DNA of 64,000 nucleotides from contig JANBRJ010000041.1 in the NCBI GenBank assembly GCA_027577595.1, positions 62,001 to 126,000 of the forward strand, written 5' to 3'. Origin of the DNA: Coemansia sp. RSA 487 (Eukaryota > Kickxellomycota > Kickxellomycetes > Kickxellales > Kickxellaceae). Shown here one piece after another: positions 1 through 10,369 of the stretch. Each line of letters starts with the position of its first letter. Position 1 is the stretch's first letter. The notes below the pieces were generated by a model. The model searched no databases. It saw only the letters and a program-made list of their open reading frames with translations, and was not told the DNA's origin. A program made the position numbers and the translations under genes.

Positions 1-81
1 TCTTTCTCTTTCTCGTTTTTAGCTGTTATCAACACTTCGTTTTCTCTCGTTTGTTGCAAACATTCTTTCTCACTTCCGACA

Positions 82-1944
82 ATGCTCCGGCTACTGAGCA
101 CGCGAACGCTGGTTGCACGAGTTGCCACGTCGGTTCTCTCGCCAACGACACAACCAGCAGCCATGCACTGTATACGCATCAGAGCATATCGCTCCAAACA
201 GGTGCCAGACTCGGTGTGGGATAGCGTGCCGCTAAACGACGAGGATAGCAAGGCAACGAGCCCCGAAGACATCATGCCGCTGGACCGCCTGTCCAGCATG
301 TCGCAGGAGATTGATATCGATGCAGACGACTCACGTGACTCGTTCGACAGGTACAAATATTACGGGCGATCGCACGAACCTGTGCTCCGCGGCACCGACG
401 AAGTGCGGTTCGGGTGCAAGTACATGGGGATGGTCGAGCTCCCGCAGTACTTGCGCACCGCCATCGAAGCATATGTAGTGCCGATGGACAAGAAGAGCTT
501 GAGATACGATTACTTGCGGCTGGCTGACTCTGTCAGATCGATGAACTCGATGACACCACGAGGGAAGGGAAAAAGCAGGGTGGCGGCCGAGCAGCGTGAA
601 GAGGATGAGCTGGGCGCAAAGAGTAAGAAACTGGAGGACAACGAGACGGGATCTCTCGCACCGTACAAGGTACTGAAGCCACTTCCTGGAGAGCACGTCG
701 ATGTGATCATCCCTGGCAAACGCCCGGCACCCGAGTCACTGGTACGGCCCAGCACGCGTCTCAAGCCGCACACCATCGAGTTTGGAAGGTTTGAGACCGC
801 CGCATACGTCGCTACGTTTGTGCCCGCCACATACGGCCCGATCTTCAATGTTCTGACGGAGCTGGCCGACCGGCTTCCCGGCTTCGCACCACAGTCGGTT
901 CTTGATTTTGGGGCTGGCCCTGCGCCTGTTCTATGGGCAGCGCAGGAAATATGGCCGCGGTTTGCGCGCTACCTGGGCATCGACGTATCCGAGGAAATGC
1001 TCCAGTCCGCCGAAGCGCTGCTCACCAGCGTCCCACACGATTTGCGTGCCAAGGAGATCGAGTTTGCGCGGTACTTGGCGCCGCTGCCCTCGGGAAGCAC
1101 AGGCGATTCTGCTGACGGCAAATTCGATCTTGTCGTGTCTGCGTTTACGCTGTCCGATCTTCCCTCGGATGCCGTTCGTAAGACCACCATCGAGACGATG
1201 TGGCAGCGCACCAAGGACACGCTTGTTCTTATCGACCGCGGGTCGCCCGACTCGTCGCGCATGATCAGCGATGCACGCAGCCACTTGATAGACCTAGAAA
1301 GAACCGCCTCTGGGAAAGATGGCAACCCTGACATCCACACGTTTGCACCCTTTGCTAACGACCTCCCGGACCCGACAAACGGAACATCGGCATGGATCCA
1401 CTTCTCGCAGCGCATCCAGCGACCCATGTGCACGATGCTAACGAAACGATCGAAATCAAACATTGAGGATCTCCGGTACTCGTACATCATCATGCGGCGC
1501 GGCCAGCGCCCTCAGCTTCAACCACCCATCCGTGATGCTAGTAAGCGTGTCAGCATGCGGGTTGCGCAACAGTACCCCGATGCTTACCAGCCATCCGGAG
1601 TGCAGCGCAAAACGAAGGAGCAGCTGTCGTGCGAATCGCATCACTGGGCACGTGCCATCCTGCCGCCCATCAAACGCAAGGGGCACGTTATAGTTGATGT
1701 GGTCACTGCTGAGGGGCGGATCGAGCGGTGGACGTTCACGAAGGCGCATAACAAGCAAGCGTACAGAGATGCACGCAAGGCGAACTGGGGTGATCTGATC
1801 CCACATGCTCCTAAAACCATTGTTGTACGGCCCCAGTTCAAGCCGCCTCCGCCCGCAGGTTCTGATCCCGCTGTTAATCGCAAAGTGCGCCGATCGGACT
1901 TTGCATCGTTCACCAAAGACAAACAGCAGCTGACAAAGACATAA
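82..1944 (+). CDS. RSM22: Mitochondrial ribosome small-subunit assembly methyltransferase-like protein Rsm22
   Basis: A single-exon gene of 620 residues. The family (Rsm22/METTL17) acts in the mitochondrial matrix in small ribosomal subunit assembly and has a SAM-methyltransferase fold. The N terminus is rich in Arg, Leu, Ser and Thr with few acids, as in a mitochondrial presequence. A SAM-binding motif VLDFGAGPAP lies near residue 273, followed by a family-like HFSQR block near 440 and a C-terminal block with KAHNKQAYRDARKANWGD. The ATG at 82 is the first in the frame and gives the presequence. Oddity: where the family usually has a CPHD...CP cysteine cluster followed by WCHFSQR, this protein has PFANDLPDP and WIHFSQR, so the expected iron-sulfur ligands are mostly absent. 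Identity is confident; catalytic activity cannot be judged from the sequence. Confidence 0.88.
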   Translation: MLRLLSTRTLVARVATSVLSPTTQPAAMHCIRIRAYRSKQVPDSVWDSVPLNDEDSKATSPEDIMPLDRLSSMSQEIDIDADDSRDSFDRYKYYGRSHEPVLRGTDEVRFGCKYMGMVELPQYLRTAIEAYVVPMDKKSLRYDYLRLADSVRSMNSMTPRGKGKSRVAAEQREEDELGAKSKKLEDNETGSLAPYKVLKPLPGEHVDVIIPGKRPAPESLVRPSTRLKPHTIEFGRFETAAYVATFVPATYGPIFNVLTELADRLPGFAPQSVLDFGAGPAPVLWAAQEIWPRFARYLGIDVSEEMLQSAEALLTSVPHDLRAKEIEFARYLAPLPSGSTGDSADGKFDLVVSAFTLSDLPSDAVRKTTIETMWQRTKDTLVLIDRGSPDSSRMISDARSHLIDLERTASGKDGNPDIHTFAPFANDLPDPTNGTSAWIHFSQRIQRPMCTMLTKRSKSNIEDLRYSYIIMRRGQRPQLQPPIRDASKRVSMRVAQQYPDAYQPSGVQRKTKEQLSCESHHWARAILPPIKRKGHVIVDVVTAEGRIERWTFTKAHNKQAYRDARKANWGDLIPHAPKTIVVRPQFKPPPPAGSDPAVNRKVRRSDFASFTKDKQQLTKT

Positions 1945-2120
1945 TCCAACATGCCATCTATTTTCTAAATGACATTTAGAAACAAACCAGCTAGCTATAC
2001 AGCAGATGTTTGTCGCAGGGTTGTCTTGCAAATACTAGATGGAGCAGAGTAGATTTTTAATGAAAAAAAGGTAAATAAAAGACATGAGAAAGATCCAAAC
2101 ACGGAAATTTAGCACTGCGT

Positions 2121-3470
2121 TCAGATGGTGCGCGAGATCTTGCTAACAATCTCCTCCTTTGCAATCAAATGCGTGGTCTTTTCCACGAGACTGAGAAGCT
2201 TGTTGACGTCACTGGCCCACGCGTTGAGCTGCTCCTCGCCTTCGCGGGGCTTTGCGAAGCTGACGACGCCAGAAGGGCGATCGATGCGTGCAAAGATCGT
2301 GCCTGCCACAACCGCCTTCGAAATGAACGCCTCGACATCGTCGGTAGGCAGATCCAGCAGCTCCGTCAGGCGCTGGAGCGTCGCCCGCGTGTAGTACTTT
2401 GCAATGACCCGGATGTTGTGCTCGATCACGCGGTCGCGCAGCGCCTGCCACCGCTTGTTGCCGTCGTCGGTTTGCGCAGAGAATACGTCGGACTGGCGGA
2501 ACTCGGGTCCGTAGACGGCCTCGACTGCAGGCCAGCGCGTCAGCTCGGCAGTCGTAAAGCTCTTGACCAGCTGCGAGCACAGCTCGAGCTTCTCCAGGTT
2601 GTGGTCCAGCTTCATGCGGTGCAGCATATCTGACTGCTCGTTATCGTAGGGCGAAAGCACCAGGTAGAGTACCATGTTGTGCAGCACGGGCGCCCATTTG
2701 TCAGCGTTCTCCTTGATTCCCGCCGACTCGTACACTTGCTTGTAGTGCTTGCATACGTCGAGGTAGTTTTCCTCGTGCAGGTCGTACTGGATCATCAGTT
2801 CATAGAATCGGAGCTTGAGGTCCTCTGTTTCCTCGCGCGCAAAGTACTTGGTGTTGATCTTGTGGCTGATAATGGCCATGCGCACATAGTCGTGTTTCGC
2901 CAAGCACAGGCGCATTTGTTCCAGGATAAAGTCGGTCTTCTCGCGGCGGTCCATCGATCCATACGTCTCCACTTGGATCTCCTGCAACGTGTCACACGCC
3001 TCCTTGATCTGACCATGCATCTCGTATATCTCCACACGCTTGCGCGTCAAACGGGCGCGCTCCACTTCCACATGAATCTTGCCCTCGGTCACTGTGCGCA
3101 GAGACTCGATCAGCTCGACCTTGGTTTGCTCGTCAGGCGTCCTGTCAACGTACTCCATGGCCTTTTGCACCATTTTGGCTATCGCTTGCTTCAGCTGCCC
3201 GTGCTTTTTTGCCATCGCCGCCACCTCTTGCTCAAGCATCTGCCACTCGCTTGCTTCGCCACACACTTCTACCATGCGCACCAGCAATTGCGACGTTGAC
3301 CACAAATCTGCTGCCCCACGCGTTCTCTTCTCAAGCGAGTGTAGCTTCTCTAGGGCAGCTCGCAATTGTCCACCGGCCACTAGTTGCTCAACCTCGGGCA
3401 GAAGCTCCTTGACAGAGCTGGAGTAATCCTTTTCCATCTTGGGCTCATTTGCGTTGTAATCAATATCCAT
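2121..3470 (-). CDS. RPN5: 26S proteasome lid subunit Rpn5 (PSMD12)
   Basis: A 449-residue single-exon gene for a non-ATPase subunit of the 19S regulatory particle lid. It helps assemble the lid, which deubiquitinates and engages substrates. The N-terminal two thirds is helical repeat and the last third is a PCI domain (roughly residues 320-420), ending in a helical tail containing LLSLVEKTTHLI. The length fits the family (about 445-455). The frame is open upstream of 3470, but the Met followed by DIDYNANEP is the start expected for Rpn5, and the upstream residues do not look like protein. It is convergent with RSM22, leaving about 175 bp between the stops. No PACE-type (GGTGGCAAA) proteasome box was seen upstream. 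Confidence 0.95.
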   Translation of the reverse strand: MDIDYNANEPKMEKDYSSSVKELLPEVEQLVAGGQLRAALEKLHSLEKRTRGAADLWSTSQLLVRMVEVCGEASEWQMLEQEVAAMAKKHGQLKQAIAKMVQKAMEYVDRTPDEQTKVELIESLRTVTEGKIHVEVERARLTRKRVEIYEMHGQIKEACDTLQEIQVETYGSMDRREKTDFILEQMRLCLAKHDYVRMAIISHKINTKYFAREETEDLKLRFYELMIQYDLHEENYLDVCKHYKQVYESAGIKENADKWAPVLHNMVLYLVLSPYDNEQSDMLHRMKLDHNLEKLELCSQLVKSFTTAELTRWPAVEAVYGPEFRQSDVFSAQTDDGNKRWQALRDRVIEHNIRVIAKYYTRATLQRLTELLDLPTDDVEAFISKAVVAGTIFARIDRPSGVVSFAKPREGEEQLNAWASDVNKLLSLVEKTTHLIAKEEIVSKISRTI

Positions 3471-4137
3471 TTTCAGCGATTGTTGACTGTAATCTAACTG
3501 CCTGCTTGGTCTTCGAATTGAGAAAAGCTGTGTATAATAAAACAAATAAATGTAAAGATCAGGACGTCGTAGATTTGTTGACAAAAGTATATTACGGAAA
3601 ATAATAACCAGAACCAAAAGAGCCTTTGTGTTGCTCCTTTTACTGTCTTTTTTTTTTGCTGCGAGGAAACAGTTTAGTGCTTGCCAGTTGGTGACGTACG
3701 TCGTGATTAAATTGCCGTTGATTGATATTAATAATATGGAGTATTGACACTGTATGCTGATCCATTTCTTTTTTTTTTAGGAAATGTTGTAACTGCATTT
3801 CCTGGTCACCGTTTGGGTTTTGCAAGGGAGGCAAGAGGTGTCGGTTAGTAACACAAAATAAACCGACATTTTACTTGTTTTCAAGCATGTGCAGATGATA
3901 TACGGAACCATTGGATTTCAAAGAACGCTTACACTTTAGAAAATTTCCAACCGAAACCCAAACCCGGCCAACCAAATGTCTTTACCCTTCCCAAATTTTT
4001 TACAGAGGAAAACGAAAGAAAAAAAGTATTTAAAGGACGTTTTTCTGGCACCACTTGCTTGCCAAAAAGAATAATCATTCCTTCAACACAATTCCTTTTA
4101 CTCTACCACCTTTTTTCTTTTTAATCAAGTCACAACA
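3471..4137. other. Intergenic, divergent promoter region between RPN5 and a GNAT gene
   Basis: About 670 bp, AT-rich, with several poly-T/poly-A tracts. It should hold the promoters of both divergent genes. No RNA gene or repeat family was recognised. A pyrimidine-rich tract directly precedes the ATG at 4138. Confidence 0.5.
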
Positions 4138-4617
4138 ATGTCGCCAGCACTAAACGATCTATACCCAATCCACGTTGCAAACGCACAAGAATTTAAAGAA
4201 GCCATTGCCATCCGTATCCGCGTCTTCGTTGATATACAAAAGTTCCCGCTCAATGAGGAGGTAGATGAGCATGATAAGACTGCTCTGCATTTGGTCATCG
4301 TCGATGCATCCAAGAACAACAAAGTCATTGGCACTCTGCGTGTAATGAATACCGGCGACATGGCCAAGATAGGGCGTGTGGTGATCTTACCCGAGTACCA
4401 GGGCAAGGGGCTTGGCAAAAAGCTCATTTTGTTTGCAGACCAGTACCTTGCAAATTCTGCCGCGTTCAAACGATGCACACACGCAAAGCTTGGTAGCCAG
4501 TACGATAAGCGCGTGTTTTACGAGAAATGTGGATACGTGGCAAAGGGAAATATTTACGATGAACTTGGTTATCCACATATCTGGATGTTCAAAGAATTTG
4601 TTCGCACTAGCTCATAG
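4138..4617 (+). CDS. GNAT family N-acetyltransferase
   Basis: A 159-residue single-domain acetyltransferase filling one GNAT fold. Acetyl-CoA binding motif A is clear: strand beta4 (IGRVVILPEY) followed by QGKGLGKKL near residues 87-95, the Q-x-x-G-x-G/A signature. An upstream segment FVDIQKFPLNEEVDEHD resembles the ElaA/YjcF subgroup of small GNATs, where a similar Glu/Asp-rich stretch lines the substrate site. The C-terminal part YEKCGYVAKG is the usual GNAT beta6-beta7 region. The substrate (small amine or protein) cannot be told. A diverged paralogue lies 1.9 kb downstream on the same strand. The start is the first ATG after a T-rich leader. Confidence 0.88.
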   Translation: MSPALNDLYPIHVANAQEFKEAIAIRIRVFVDIQKFPLNEEVDEHDKTALHLVIVDASKNNKVIGTLRVMNTGDMAKIGRVVILPEYQGKGLGKKLILFADQYLANSAAFKRCTHAKLGSQYDKRVFYEKCGYVAKGNIYDELGYPHIWMFKEFVRTSS

Positions 4618-6560
4618 CTTGCCTTTCTTTTTTTCTTTGCTCAATCGGGGAAGAGGTGATGTTATTTTTGACAGCAATAATAATATTTAATAGGTGTTAA
4701 AGCATCGATTCGCTCCTAATGTGATTATCAAAAGCGAAAATCCTGTTTGTTTTTTGAAAGAAAATGATCACCCTAAAAAGAGATACCTGTCTTTCTCTTA
4801 AATGCCTTACCAATGGTTGGTAAATCCATGGTTGTCTTTTTTTAATTCCCGCCACTTTGTGTGTGTCGCAAGCCGATAAAGGAATGTTGTCATAGCCCAC
4901 CGACCGTGCTGCTTTTCACCATGTTTTTATTAGAAACCCACGCAAACAGCGCAGTTATATTACCACATAGATTTACAGCCAAAAATCTGTAGTTTTATGT
5001 AAAATCGCAAAAGCAAAGTTTTTGTAATGATAATTATCTGGAATGCAGAAGGCTGCAGGTTTATAATTCCATGGTAATCGCAATCGATTGTGTAACCAAA
5101 GGATCTTGCACAAAACAGGTATTCCAAAGCAAAAGGCTGGCCATGTTATGTTCACTACGTAAACGTATTGGGTGCTGAGAAAGCTGACAAAAAGTCACGT
5201 TTCCCACACCAAGAGCACCTTTGGATTTACTAATGCATATGAAGGAAAAATGGATGCAATAACAGCAGATTCTGGCATGAAATAAACAAATCCAACCGAA
5301 AATCGGGCTCAAAGAATAAAGTGCACGATGGTTTTTAAAAAAAAAAGCAACCGACATCTGGCTACCTTCTCTTCCTCTGCAACGAGCTAATTGCGACCGC
5401 ATCCACACACACGCAAACGTTTACATACTCTTTGGGTTGGCACGTTGTTTGCTTGCTTTGTTTTTCCGCAACTTTGTATAAAACCGTGTAAAAAATGCAG
5501 ATGCAAATCTCTTGCTCTATTTTAACTCAGCGGAAGCACAAAAGGGCTATTCGATCTACGTAATATAATTGTCCGCTTGTATATTGTGATTTTCAGAGGC
5601 AAGCTTTTCCTTTTGGCCAAAAAAATTATATCATTCTTGGGTCCGTTCTGCATCGGTAAATGTACAACTTTATGTATCTGTGCAAAAAAAACATACAGAT
5701 ACTTTGAATTGCCGATCAAAGAAAAGAGCATGTGATAGAACGTTCGGAATATTTGCAAAGCAATTCTGGCAATGACACACTGCGCTTGCTGAATCGTAAT
5801 CACTTTCATTGAGTTTATTTTTTGTTTTGGATAGTTCTGACATGAGCAAAGCTAGCCCATGTCGTTTAGATATTTTCATATGAATAATTCAATTGAATGC
5901 TATGTGGATTTTAATGCCCACGGTTTATAACCCAGTTGAAAAAGAACGATTTCGAAAATATGGTTCCAATACACCAACAAGGCGACTGACGTTGTAAAAT
6001 TGAACGCTGCACAGGATTATATGTTTATAAATCATCCATGCGAAAAATAAACTGTTATATGGATCCTACACCAGTAATAATTTGGAAATATAGTCAACAT
6101 ATCGTTTTATGCGCATGTTCCCCCACCTATTTATCTATATGATTTGAAACTAACATGTGAGAAAGTGAAGCTGATATAACCCAACTAATTTGCACCAAAT
6201 ATTGATGGAAAAGTGGCCTGGGGTTTGGTTTGAAAGTATATGCATTTTGGACAATCCCAACATCCTGCGTACTCAGTAAAAAGTCATGGAATTGATTATT
6301 ATATAATTAGGCTGACAATGCGATATGGAGCGAGCAGATAGAATGGGGCCTTATGTACAGCAGAACTTGCATTGGGTGGAACATTGCAAAAAAATTGAAC
6401 CCCAACAGAATTTAAAACATGCTGTGTATTGAGAAAGATTCGGATACAGAAACTTTTACCCTGAACATCTATAATTGACAAAAATAAAGGTATAGTCAGT
6501 TTTTTCCCTCCCCATTTTTCGAAACTTTATTCGTTTAATTGTGCTTTTATATTTAACTAC
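4618..6560. other. Long AT-rich intergenic stretch between two GNAT paralogues
   Basis: About 1.9 kb of AT-rich DNA with short open frames on both strands, none with family resemblance or coding-like composition. I looked for a third GNAT remnant (QGKGLG-like or GYV-like pieces) and did not see one. No tRNA or terminal repeat was found. It probably holds the terminator of the first gene and the promoter of the second. Confidence 0.45.
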
Positions 6561-7061
6561 ATGATGACCAAAATTAGAGCTAATTCGTTCTCAATCCACG
6601 TAGCCAGCGACGTAGAGTTCAGTGCCGCTACCGCACTACAGACAATGGTACTCTCAAAACACTATGGATTCCTAGTAGACAAAGAGGTTGAAAAACACGC
6701 TAAGAGAGTCGTCAATATTGTTGCTGTCGACCTACACAAGAAGAATGTCGTTGGCACCATCCGGGTAGTCGATTTGGGCAACAGAATAGCAAACCTCAGT
6801 CGGATGGTTACTCATCCTGATTACTGCGGACATGGACTGGGAATAAAGCTTGTCGAGTATGGCGAACGATTCATTGCAACAAGCCCTGGGTTTAGCCACT
6901 GCAAATACATCAAAATAAGCACAAAGCCAGAAATGCTCGATTATTATAAAGATCTCGGGTATTTGTCTTCAGCTGACGCAACTAAAGCATCCAAGATCCC
7001 ATACCACTCAATGTACAAGCGGATCTTTCGTGGACCGCCTGCATATAACCACAAGTTATAG
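6561..7061 (+). CDS. Diverged GNAT-like acetyltransferase paralogue
   Basis: A 166-residue protein colinear with the GNAT gene at 4138. Shared landmarks are SIHVAS against PIHVAN at the N terminus, VVGTIRVVDLG against VIGTLRVMNTG, and HPDYCGHGLGIKL against LPEYQGKGLGKKL. The acetyl-CoA loop keeps the glycines (CGHGLG) but the leading Gln/Arg is Cys. The DEHD stretch of the first copy is EKHA here. The frame is intact, so this is a divergent duplicate rather than an obvious pseudogene. Its activity is uncertain. Two ATGs (6561, 6564) are possible starts. It is convergent with the cyclin gene. Confidence 0.72.
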   Translation: MMTKIRANSFSIHVASDVEFSAATALQTMVLSKHYGFLVDKEVEKHAKRVVNIVAVDLHKKNVVGTIRVVDLGNRIANLSRMVTHPDYCGHGLGIKLVEYGERFIATSPGFSHCKYIKISTKPEMLDYYKDLGYLSSADATKASKIPYHSMYKRIFRGPPAYNHKL

Positions 7062-7238
7062 AAAAACTAATGATGACCATGTTTTGTTGACGGAAAAAAA
7101 CTAACATTTGTAATGGTTTACTTTTGAAATGGCAGTGTTTGCAACAGAATAAATTCGCAAATGGAAAAAGCAATAGTCTAAATATACAAATAAAAGAAAA
7201 AAAAGCATGAGTATGCTCTAAATTGAGAAAAGATAAAA

Positions 7239-8561
7239 CTAGTTTTCATCGCCATTGCAGGCAGCAAATGTCAAGTCAACCATTCCTGGCCGCTTGGCTG
7301 CTAAGGATGATCCAGAAGTAGCAGCAGCAGTGGACGTTGGGTACATTGTGACAAGTGCTTGGAATCTGCGGCGCCTAGAGTTTGCCAATGTTGGTTCATT
7401 CGTTCTACTCTGGTCAACATGCGGTACTTGGCACACCATATTCGTCGTGCTCCACGTTTGATGATCTCCGCCATTGCTGAGCCTTACTCCGTCTGCATGC
7501 AGCCTTGGCTGCTTTGCAAAGGCCACGTGGGGCGAACGGGTGGCTGGGATGCCATTGTACACGTCTTCAGAATGGGATGCAACTGTGCCGTAGTCGATCT
7601 CGTAGCCAGAGTGCTCGCGGAACACAGGAGGGGTTGCTGGTGCACAGATGGTATTCATGCTGGATGGCGTGGTCAGTTCCAGCGGGCTTCTGTCGTGGCT
7701 TGTCGGCTGTTGTTGATATGGGTGGTGCTGGCGCCTAAATGACCTTTTGTGAACTATAAGATTTTCAGCAACGGCATTTGGACTAACCTGCTGCATTTCC
7801 ATATACGGGATTGCAGAATTTGCGCCATTGTCGGCTACGGAGCGGGTTATGGAATAGTCAGCATCGGATGTTATTGTCATCGTGGACGCCAGCGAATCCG
7901 CAGCAGGCGCAACCATGGGGCTGACAGGGCTATCCGAAACAGAAGAAAGGTGCTGCCCGTACAGTTCGGTTTGGCGTGCCATTGCAGTCTCCTCATAGTA
8001 TTGTGACAGCATACACACAGAATTTGAGCCAGACGTAGGGAAAGCTGTGGTATTCGGAAGACTACCCGGCCAAGCCACCAGCCATTCACCCAAATGCTGG
8101 AGCTCTGCTGAATCGACCTTGAGGTCAAATTTTATCAGAAACAGGAGTTCCAGTTCCAGCTGGTTCAGCTCAGCCAATGGAATTCCGCCCACTTTGGAGT
8201 ACCGCAAGTTGTTGAGAAAGATATCCGAGTGGAATTTATGCGAAACCACAATGGCCGACAAGATTAACCGGTGGATGTTGTAAGGAGAGATGGCCATCGA
8301 GGGCCGGTGGATCTGGGTCCGTGTTATTCGATCGAGGTACACGAGCACAGCGAGAACAGAGTCGTTTTCAAGGCCAACGTACTTTGATACGCGGAACAGG
8401 TAGTCATGTGCTGATATTGACGGCACGGCACGGCTGTGGAAAGGCGTAATGTCGGTGGTTATTGTGCCTAAGTTGGCGTGGTTTGCTGTGATGACTGCGT
8501 CTATCAGTTTGCCTGCCTGGGCCACTGTTGTGGCTAATGGCGTATGCTCAATGTCAAACAT
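7239..8561 (-). CDS. Pho80-like (Pcl-type) cyclin
   Basis: A 440-residue protein with a cyclin box of the fungal Pho80/Pcl class at residues about 5-155. Landmarks are ISAHDYLFRVSKYVGL, LVYLDRI, LILSAIVVSHKFHSDI, YSKVGGI and LNQLELELLFLIKFDL. Such cyclins bind Pho85-type kinases and act in phosphate signalling, morphogenesis or the cell cycle; which of these is not decidable here. After the box comes about 280 residues of low-complexity, Ser/Thr/Pro-rich, probably disordered sequence, much longer than in yeast Pho80. Single exon, start at the ATG followed by FDIEHTPLA. Confidence 0.88.
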   Translation of the reverse strand: MFDIEHTPLATTVAQAGKLIDAVITANHANLGTITTDITPFHSRAVPSISAHDYLFRVSKYVGLENDSVLAVLVYLDRITRTQIHRPSMAISPYNIHRLILSAIVVSHKFHSDIFLNNLRYSKVGGIPLAELNQLELELLFLIKFDLKVDSAELQHLGEWLVAWPGSLPNTTAFPTSGSNSVCMLSQYYEETAMARQTELYGQHLSSVSDSPVSPMVAPAADSLASTMTITSDADYSITRSVADNGANSAIPYMEMQQVSPNAVAENLIVHKRSFRRQHHPYQQQPTSHDRSPLELTTPSSMNTICAPATPPVFREHSGYEIDYGTVASHSEDVYNGIPATRSPHVAFAKQPRLHADGVRLSNGGDHQTWSTTNMVCQVPHVDQSRTNEPTLANSRRRRFQALVTMYPTSTAAATSGSSLAAKRPGMVDLTFAACNGDEN

Positions 8562-10369
8562 GAGCTAATATATATAATGCGTGCGTGTGCTATTTGGTGC
8601 TGTTTGCGTCCAATGTCTCGTTCCAGAACAAATAAGGATAATCACAAAAAGTAGGAGAAATGTGGTTTATGAAAATGGAAACAAAAGCAAAAAGTGAAGA
8701 GTCCACCCACCACAATGAAAACAACAAGGCCCACCCCCGCAAGATTAATGCAAGCAAAGATGTGCAATTCTTATATTTTTGGGAAGTGCAAGTGTATGTG
8801 CCAGGCTTTGTTTATGAGTTGGTGTCCGATGTATGTAAGATTTTTATGTTGGGGGAGGAGAGGCAAGATATGAAGCGATGAACGCGATAAAATCCCTGAA
8901 AGTACAGAAATGATGTAAAAGGGGGGAATTATTAAAGCAGAGGACACCACAAACCTTGGAATCAAGTGGCTTTCACGAAAAAAAAACAAAAGGGAAAATA
9001 AGGAGTGAGATGGAGCTTATAAACGTTGTTGAATGGGGGGTTTTCTTATTTGCAGTAGATGATGTGGTTTGGCAAGAAGAGAAGTGTAGGGGTTAACTGG
9101 TATCCCCCGATGTATCCTTATTTTTGGACTCTTCTCCCAACCCCCAAACTTCAATAGATTGGCGCGGGAAAGCAAAAGGAAAGAGACTGAATTTTTGTCA
9201 AGGATATGAAGCTAACTATAAATGTGCATCCCTTCCCTTTTTAGCCCCGATACCTCCACGGTTGAGAGTAGTAAACAGGCCAACACTGATACGGAAAGAG
9301 ACCGGTTTAAAATGGTGTTGGGAGCACTGAGAACTACGAAAGTGACGTGGCCACACTGCGCAAAAAGCATAGGATCTCCAACTGATAGGTTTAGACGAAA
9401 TAAAAAGAGCAAAAGAAGGAAAGCAAAAGCAAACAAAAAGAATGAGAGGCAAGCGATGATGGCTCGTTTTATAGCCACATGAAGAATAATAGAGCTTGCT
9501 GGCCACTTCGGAGAATTGCCTTCCTTGTCGCTCAACCAGCCATCGACAAAAGTAAGCGCCCCCTGCTGATCACAACACATCTTGAAAGTGCTTTGTCCCT
9601 TGCTTTGAATAAATGCAAAAGGAGCCAGTGAGTCTTGCGCTTTTGGGCCACGCCCCACCAGCCAGTGTCTCCCATTGGATATCCGATGGAAGCAGAAATC
9701 CAACAAATGTGACTTTTTGTCATCAGCTCCCCCCCTCAAGAACGCAATCCATATCAGCGACCACCTCTAGAGCAACGTGCTGAATTCGCGTGCTTGTATC
9801 TTGTTTTCTGGTTTCTGGTGTTCACTGCGCAGCCACCAGCTTCGGCTGCTAGCCACAGCATTTTTGCACGTTTCTTTAATTTTGCTGGCGATGGGAATAT
9901 GGAATTTTTAGATGTTACGTCGTCGTCTGCCGTTTCCGAAATGATAAAAATTCTAATGTCCAATTGAAGCAGGGGTTGCGTACACGAGCTGGATCTAAAC
10001 TAAAAGGAATGCCCCACAATACCACAAGTAAATATATACAGCAACAGCGGCAGATTCAAAGTCTAGTTTTCAACAAGCATGGCATAGTTACATCAACATA
10101 TTCTGTTGTCTGGTCGTTTGCCTGATCCCATTCGGTAGTTTCACGCATGTACTTTATAATCATTGGCTTTGGTAGGTTATTCTGAAGCCTGTGGGATATC
10201 CAAGAAAGAGCCACCCTTTTTTGGCTGTGCCAGTTTTGCTCTGTGGTGATGATCTCACAGCTTTCAACTGATCATAATGCATACATACCCCTTTTCCAGA
10301 TTGCCTTCATTTAAATTCCAGCTCTATTATTATTATTTTTTTTCCATTCAATTTTACATTACTTGCAAG
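8562..10369. other. Long divergent intergenic region, cyclin to twinfilin
   Basis: About 1.8 kb. It holds the promoters of the cyclin (minus) and twinfilin (plus) genes. A 175-codon open frame on the minus strand near 9212-9739 begins at TTG, lacks family features and was not called. Several purine-rich tracts occur around 8650-9010 and 9390-9450. A non-coding transcript is possible but nothing in the sequence shows one. Confidence 0.4.

Noticed and set aside
9212-9739. 175-codon minus-strand frame in the cyclin-twinfilin gap
   Set aside because: Begins at TTG, composition is not protein-like, and no domain was recognised.
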